The position numbers were made by a program, and so were the translations under genes. From Verrucosispora sp. WMMD573 (lineage in GTDB: Bacteria > Actinomycetota > Actinomycetes > Mycobacteriales > Micromonosporaceae), in contig NZ_CP114901.1 in NCBI RefSeq assembly GCF_027497175.1, forward strand, positions 2,604,001-2,668,000: a DNA stretch of 64,000 nt. The letters are read 5' to 3'. Under the pieces are notes generated by a model. The model searched no databases. It saw only the letters and a program-made list of their open reading frames with translations, and was not told where the DNA came from. Shown in pieces: positions 61,984-64,000 of the stretch (the first letter of the stretch is position 1; each line of letters opens with the position of its first letter).

Positions 61984-62712
61984 ATGGCGCGACCTGACGG
62001 GCGGCGACCCGACCAACTTCGACCGGTGACCCTGACCCGCGGTTGGAGCACCCATCCCGAAGGATCGGTGCTTGTGGAATTCGGCGGCACCCGGGTGCTC
62101 TGCACCGCGAGCGTCACCGAGGGGGTGCCGCGCTGGCGCCGCGGTTCCGGGCTGGGTTGGGTCACCGCGGAGTACGCGATGCTGCCCCGGGCCACCAACA
62201 CCCGGTCGGACCGGGAGAGCGTCAAGGGCCGGGTCGGTGGGCGTACCCACGAGATCTCCCGGCTGATCGGCCGGAGCCTGCGGGCCGCGATCGACCTCAA
62301 GGCGCTCGGCGAGAACTCGATCGTGCTGGACTGCGACGTCCTGCAGGCCGACGGTGGCACCCGGACCGCCGCGATCACCGGCGCCTACGTGGCGCTGCAC
62401 GACGCGGTGGACTGGCTCGCCGCCCGCAAGGCCCTGACCGGCAAGCCGGAGAAGGTGATGCACCGTTCGGTGGCGGCGGTCAGTGTCGGTGTCGTTGCCG
62501 GCGAGCCGCGCCTGGACCTGTGCTACGACGAGGACGTGGCCGCCGAGGTCGACATGAACGTGGTCTGCACCGGCACCGGTGACTTCGTCGAGGTGCAGGG
62601 CACCGGCGAGGCCGGCGTCTTCGCCCGCGAACAGCTCGACGCTCTGCTCGACCTGGCCGTGGCCGGCTGTCTGGACCTGGCCGAAGCTCAGCGGAAGGCG
62701 CTACTCCCATGA
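61984..62712 (+). CDS. rph: Ribonuclease PH
   Basis: A 242-residue phosphorolytic exoribonuclease that trims tRNA 3' ends. It carries the [19 protein letters not shown] opening, the phosphate-binding Arg-rich region [20 protein letters not shown] and the catalytic segment [23 protein letters not shown], as well as [21 protein letters not shown]. Length is standard. Its stop overlaps rdgB by four bases (ATGA). The transcript appears leaderless. Confidence 0.95.
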   Translation: MARPDGRRPDQLRPVTLTRGWSTHPEGSVLVEFGGTRVLCTASVTEGVPRWRRGSGLGWVTAEYAMLPRATNTRSDRESVKGRVGGRTHEISRLIGRSLRAAIDLKALGENSIVLDCDVLQADGGTRTAAITGAYVALHDAVDWLAARKALTGKPEKVMHRSVAAVSVGVVAGEPRLDLCYDEDVAAEVDMNVVCTGTGDFVEVQGTGEAGVFAREQLDALLDLAVAGCLDLAEAQRKALLP

Positions 62713-63326
62713 ACAAGGTGCTGCTCGCCACGCGGAACCAGAAGAAGCTGATCGAGTTGCAGCGCATCCTGGACGGGGCGCTGGGCGCGCACCGGGTCGC
62801 CCTGATCGGGCTCGACGACGTCGAGGCGTACCCGGAGCTGCCGGAGACCGGACTGACCTTCGGCGAGAACGCGTTGATCAAGGCCCGGGAGGGCTGCCGG
62901 CGTACCGGGCTGCCGACGATCGCCGACGACTCCGGGTTGGCCGTCGACGCGCTCAACGGGATGCCGGGGGTGTTCAGCGCCCGTTGGGCCGGGCGGCACG
63001 GTGACGACCAGGCCAACCTCCAACTCGTGCTCGACCAGATCGGCGACGTGCCGGACGAGCACCGGGGCGCCTCCTTCGTCTGCACCGTCGCGCTGGTGCT
63101 GCCGGGAGGCAAGGAACACCTGGTCGACGGCCGGCAGGCGGGTCGCCTGCTGCGCGCCCCCCGCGGTGACGGTGGCTTCGGCTACGACCCGATCTTCCTC
63201 GGCGACGGCCAGGACCGCACCAACGCCGAGCTGACCCCGCAGGAGAAGGACGCGATCAGCCACCGTGGTAAGGCGCTGCGCGAGCTGGCCGCCCTGGTCG
63301 CCAAGGTGCTCCCGCCAGCTACCTGA
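62709..63326 (+). CDS. rdgB: XTP/dITP pyrophosphatase (RdgB/HAM1)
   Basis: A 205-residue nucleotide house-cleaning enzyme that removes ITP, dITP and XTP. The start [18 protein letters not shown] holds the (S/T)xNxxK motif, [11 protein letters not shown] follows, and [12 protein letters not shown] is the metal-binding motif. The C-terminal GFGYDPIF and [10 protein letters not shown] are intact. Translationally coupled to rph (ATGA). Confidence 0.94.
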   Translation: MNKVLLATRNQKKLIELQRILDGALGAHRVALIGLDDVEAYPELPETGLTFGENALIKAREGCRRTGLPTIADDSGLAVDALNGMPGVFSARWAGRHGDDQANLQLVLDQIGDVPDEHRGASFVCTVALVLPGGKEHLVDGRQAGRLLRAPRGDGGFGYDPIFLGDGQDRTNAELTPQEKDAISHRGKALRELAALVAKVLPPAT

Positions 63327-63348
63327 CCACTCCGCCTCGGCCTTCGGG

Positions 63349-64000
63349 TCAGCCGAGCAGGCCGATCTCCTGCTCGATGGCGGTGCGGAGGTCGCGGCCG
63401 GCCAGCACGGTGCGGGCGGCCTCCATCAGCGGGGCCAGGAAGACGTCGGGGCCGGGCTCGCCGGCGGTCTCGCCGAGCGCGGCGATCGCCGCCCGACCGG
63501 CCGGCGACGGGGCCAGCGGCGCCCGCAACTGCAGTCCGCGTACGGCGGCGAGCAGCTCCACCGCGAGCAGACTGGTCAGGTTGTCCAGCACGGTGCGCAG
63601 CTTCTTGGTCGCCGCCCAACCCATCGAGACGTGGTCCTCCTGCATGCCACTGGTGGGCAGCGAGTCCACCGAGGCCGGCGCGGCCAGCCGGCGGTTCTCC
63701 GCGACGATCCCGGCGGCCGTGTACTGCGCGATCATCAGCCCGGAGTTGACTCCGGCGTCGGGGGAGAGGAACGCCGGCAGGTCCCGGGAGCGGGTGACGT
63801 CGAGCAGCCGGTCCACCCGACGCTCGGCGATCGCGCCCACCTCGGCGGCGGCGATGGCCAGGAAATCAGCGGCGAAGCCCAGCGGCGCGCCGTGGAAGTT
63901 CCCGGTCGACTCGACCCGACCGTCGGGCAGCACCACCGGGTTGTCCACCACGGAGACCATCTCCCGGGCCGCGGTAGTCCGGACGAACTCCAGGGTGTCC
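63349..64000 (-). CDS. hutH: Histidine ammonia-lyase, C-terminal part
   Basis: The C-terminal 217 residues of histidine ammonia-lyase, which converts histidine to urocanate. The frame is open to base 64000, so the N-terminal part with the Ala-Ser-Gly MIO cofactor loop lies beyond the window; ATG 63960 is internal. Visible are the TLEFVRTTAAREMVSVVDNP region (its last bases before 64000), GNFHGAPLGFAADFLAIAAAE and the SMGWAATKKL segment typical of the family. It converges on rdgB with a 22-base gap. Confidence 0.92.
   Translation of the reverse strand, partial: DTLEFVRTTAAREMVSVVDNPVVLPDGRVESTGNFHGAPLGFAADFLAIAAAEVGAIAERRVDRLLDVTRSRDLPAFLSPDAGVNSGLMIAQYTAAGIVAENRRLAAPASVDSLPTSGMQEDHVSMGWAATKKLRTVLDNLTSLLAVELLAAVRGLQLRAPLAPSPAGRAAIAALGETAGEPGPDVFLAPLMEAARTVLAGRDLRTAIEQEIGLLG

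Overview
The window reads as chromosome of a high-GC actinomycete, most likely Micromonospora or a close relative in the Micromonosporaceae. The reasons are third-position GC bias in every gene, frequent GTG starts, many leaderless promoters (TANNNT 6-8 bases before ATG/GTG), Tat signals, an F420/PPOX-type flavoenzyme family, a GH12-CBM2 cellulase with a CelR/CebR-type operator, and a block in the same order as Mycobacterium tuberculosis pncB-clpS-Rv1332-mec-cysO-cysM-Rv1339-rph-rdgB. This taxonomic reading is an inference; no rRNA or other marker gene is present.

Layout. 1-3.0 kb: the 3' end of a Wadjet (JetABCD) anti-plasmid system (jetC end, jetD). 3.1-8.4 kb: a secreted FN3-CBM3 protein, a GYD protein, a DHA2-type MFS pump, a 26-bp tandem array between long hairpins, and an SF1-like helicase. 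8.5-9.9 kb: a three-gene operon of unknown function (Tat-exported protein, 86-residue protein, eight-cysteine protein). 9.9-17 kb: a giant AAA/TPR regulator-like ATPase, a DrrAB-like ABC exporter and an aldo/keto reductase under a MerR-type promoter. 17-25 kb: an orphan ParA with a small Rho-N/SAP-like protein, an ArsR-type regulator, a serine hydrolase, an ABC-2 exporter with a YqeB-like membrane protein, and a divergent histidine kinase/response regulator pair. 25-39 kb: mostly small housekeeping or accessory genes (M15 and M28 peptidases, PPOX, pentapeptide-repeat, DUF1330, a cysteine-free HesB-like protein, Beta-protein, sulfotransferase, cupin) and a GH15 gene broken by one TAG. 39-47 kb: threonine synthase, a LigD-like protein with an apparently dead ligase domain, an aldo/keto reductase, the GH12 cellulase, an FAD monooxygenase and ctaD. 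48-64 kb: an MFS transporter, pncA-pncB, a LuxR/LAL regulator, a degenerate dynamin-like protein, clpS-DUF2017-mec-cysO-cysM (the CysO-dependent cysteine pathway), an Rv1339-like metallo-hydrolase, two GT4 glycosyltransferases, rph-rdgB and the C-terminal part of hutH.

The genes are mostly short independent units, so no large biosynthetic cluster is present. The clearest functional groups are Wadjet (jetC/jetD), the two ABC exporters, the HK/RR pair, pncA/pncB, and the mec-cysO-cysM module, in which the CysO carrier carries a 28-residue tail that Mec would have to remove. The most unusual features are short leaderless upstream ORFs whose stop codons overlap the start of the next gene (before the Tat protein, ctaD and the Rv1339-like gene), the three-gene unknown operon at 8.5-9.9 kb, the phosphoesterase-pseudoligase, the paired CRND proteins, and a set of long intergenic palindromes.
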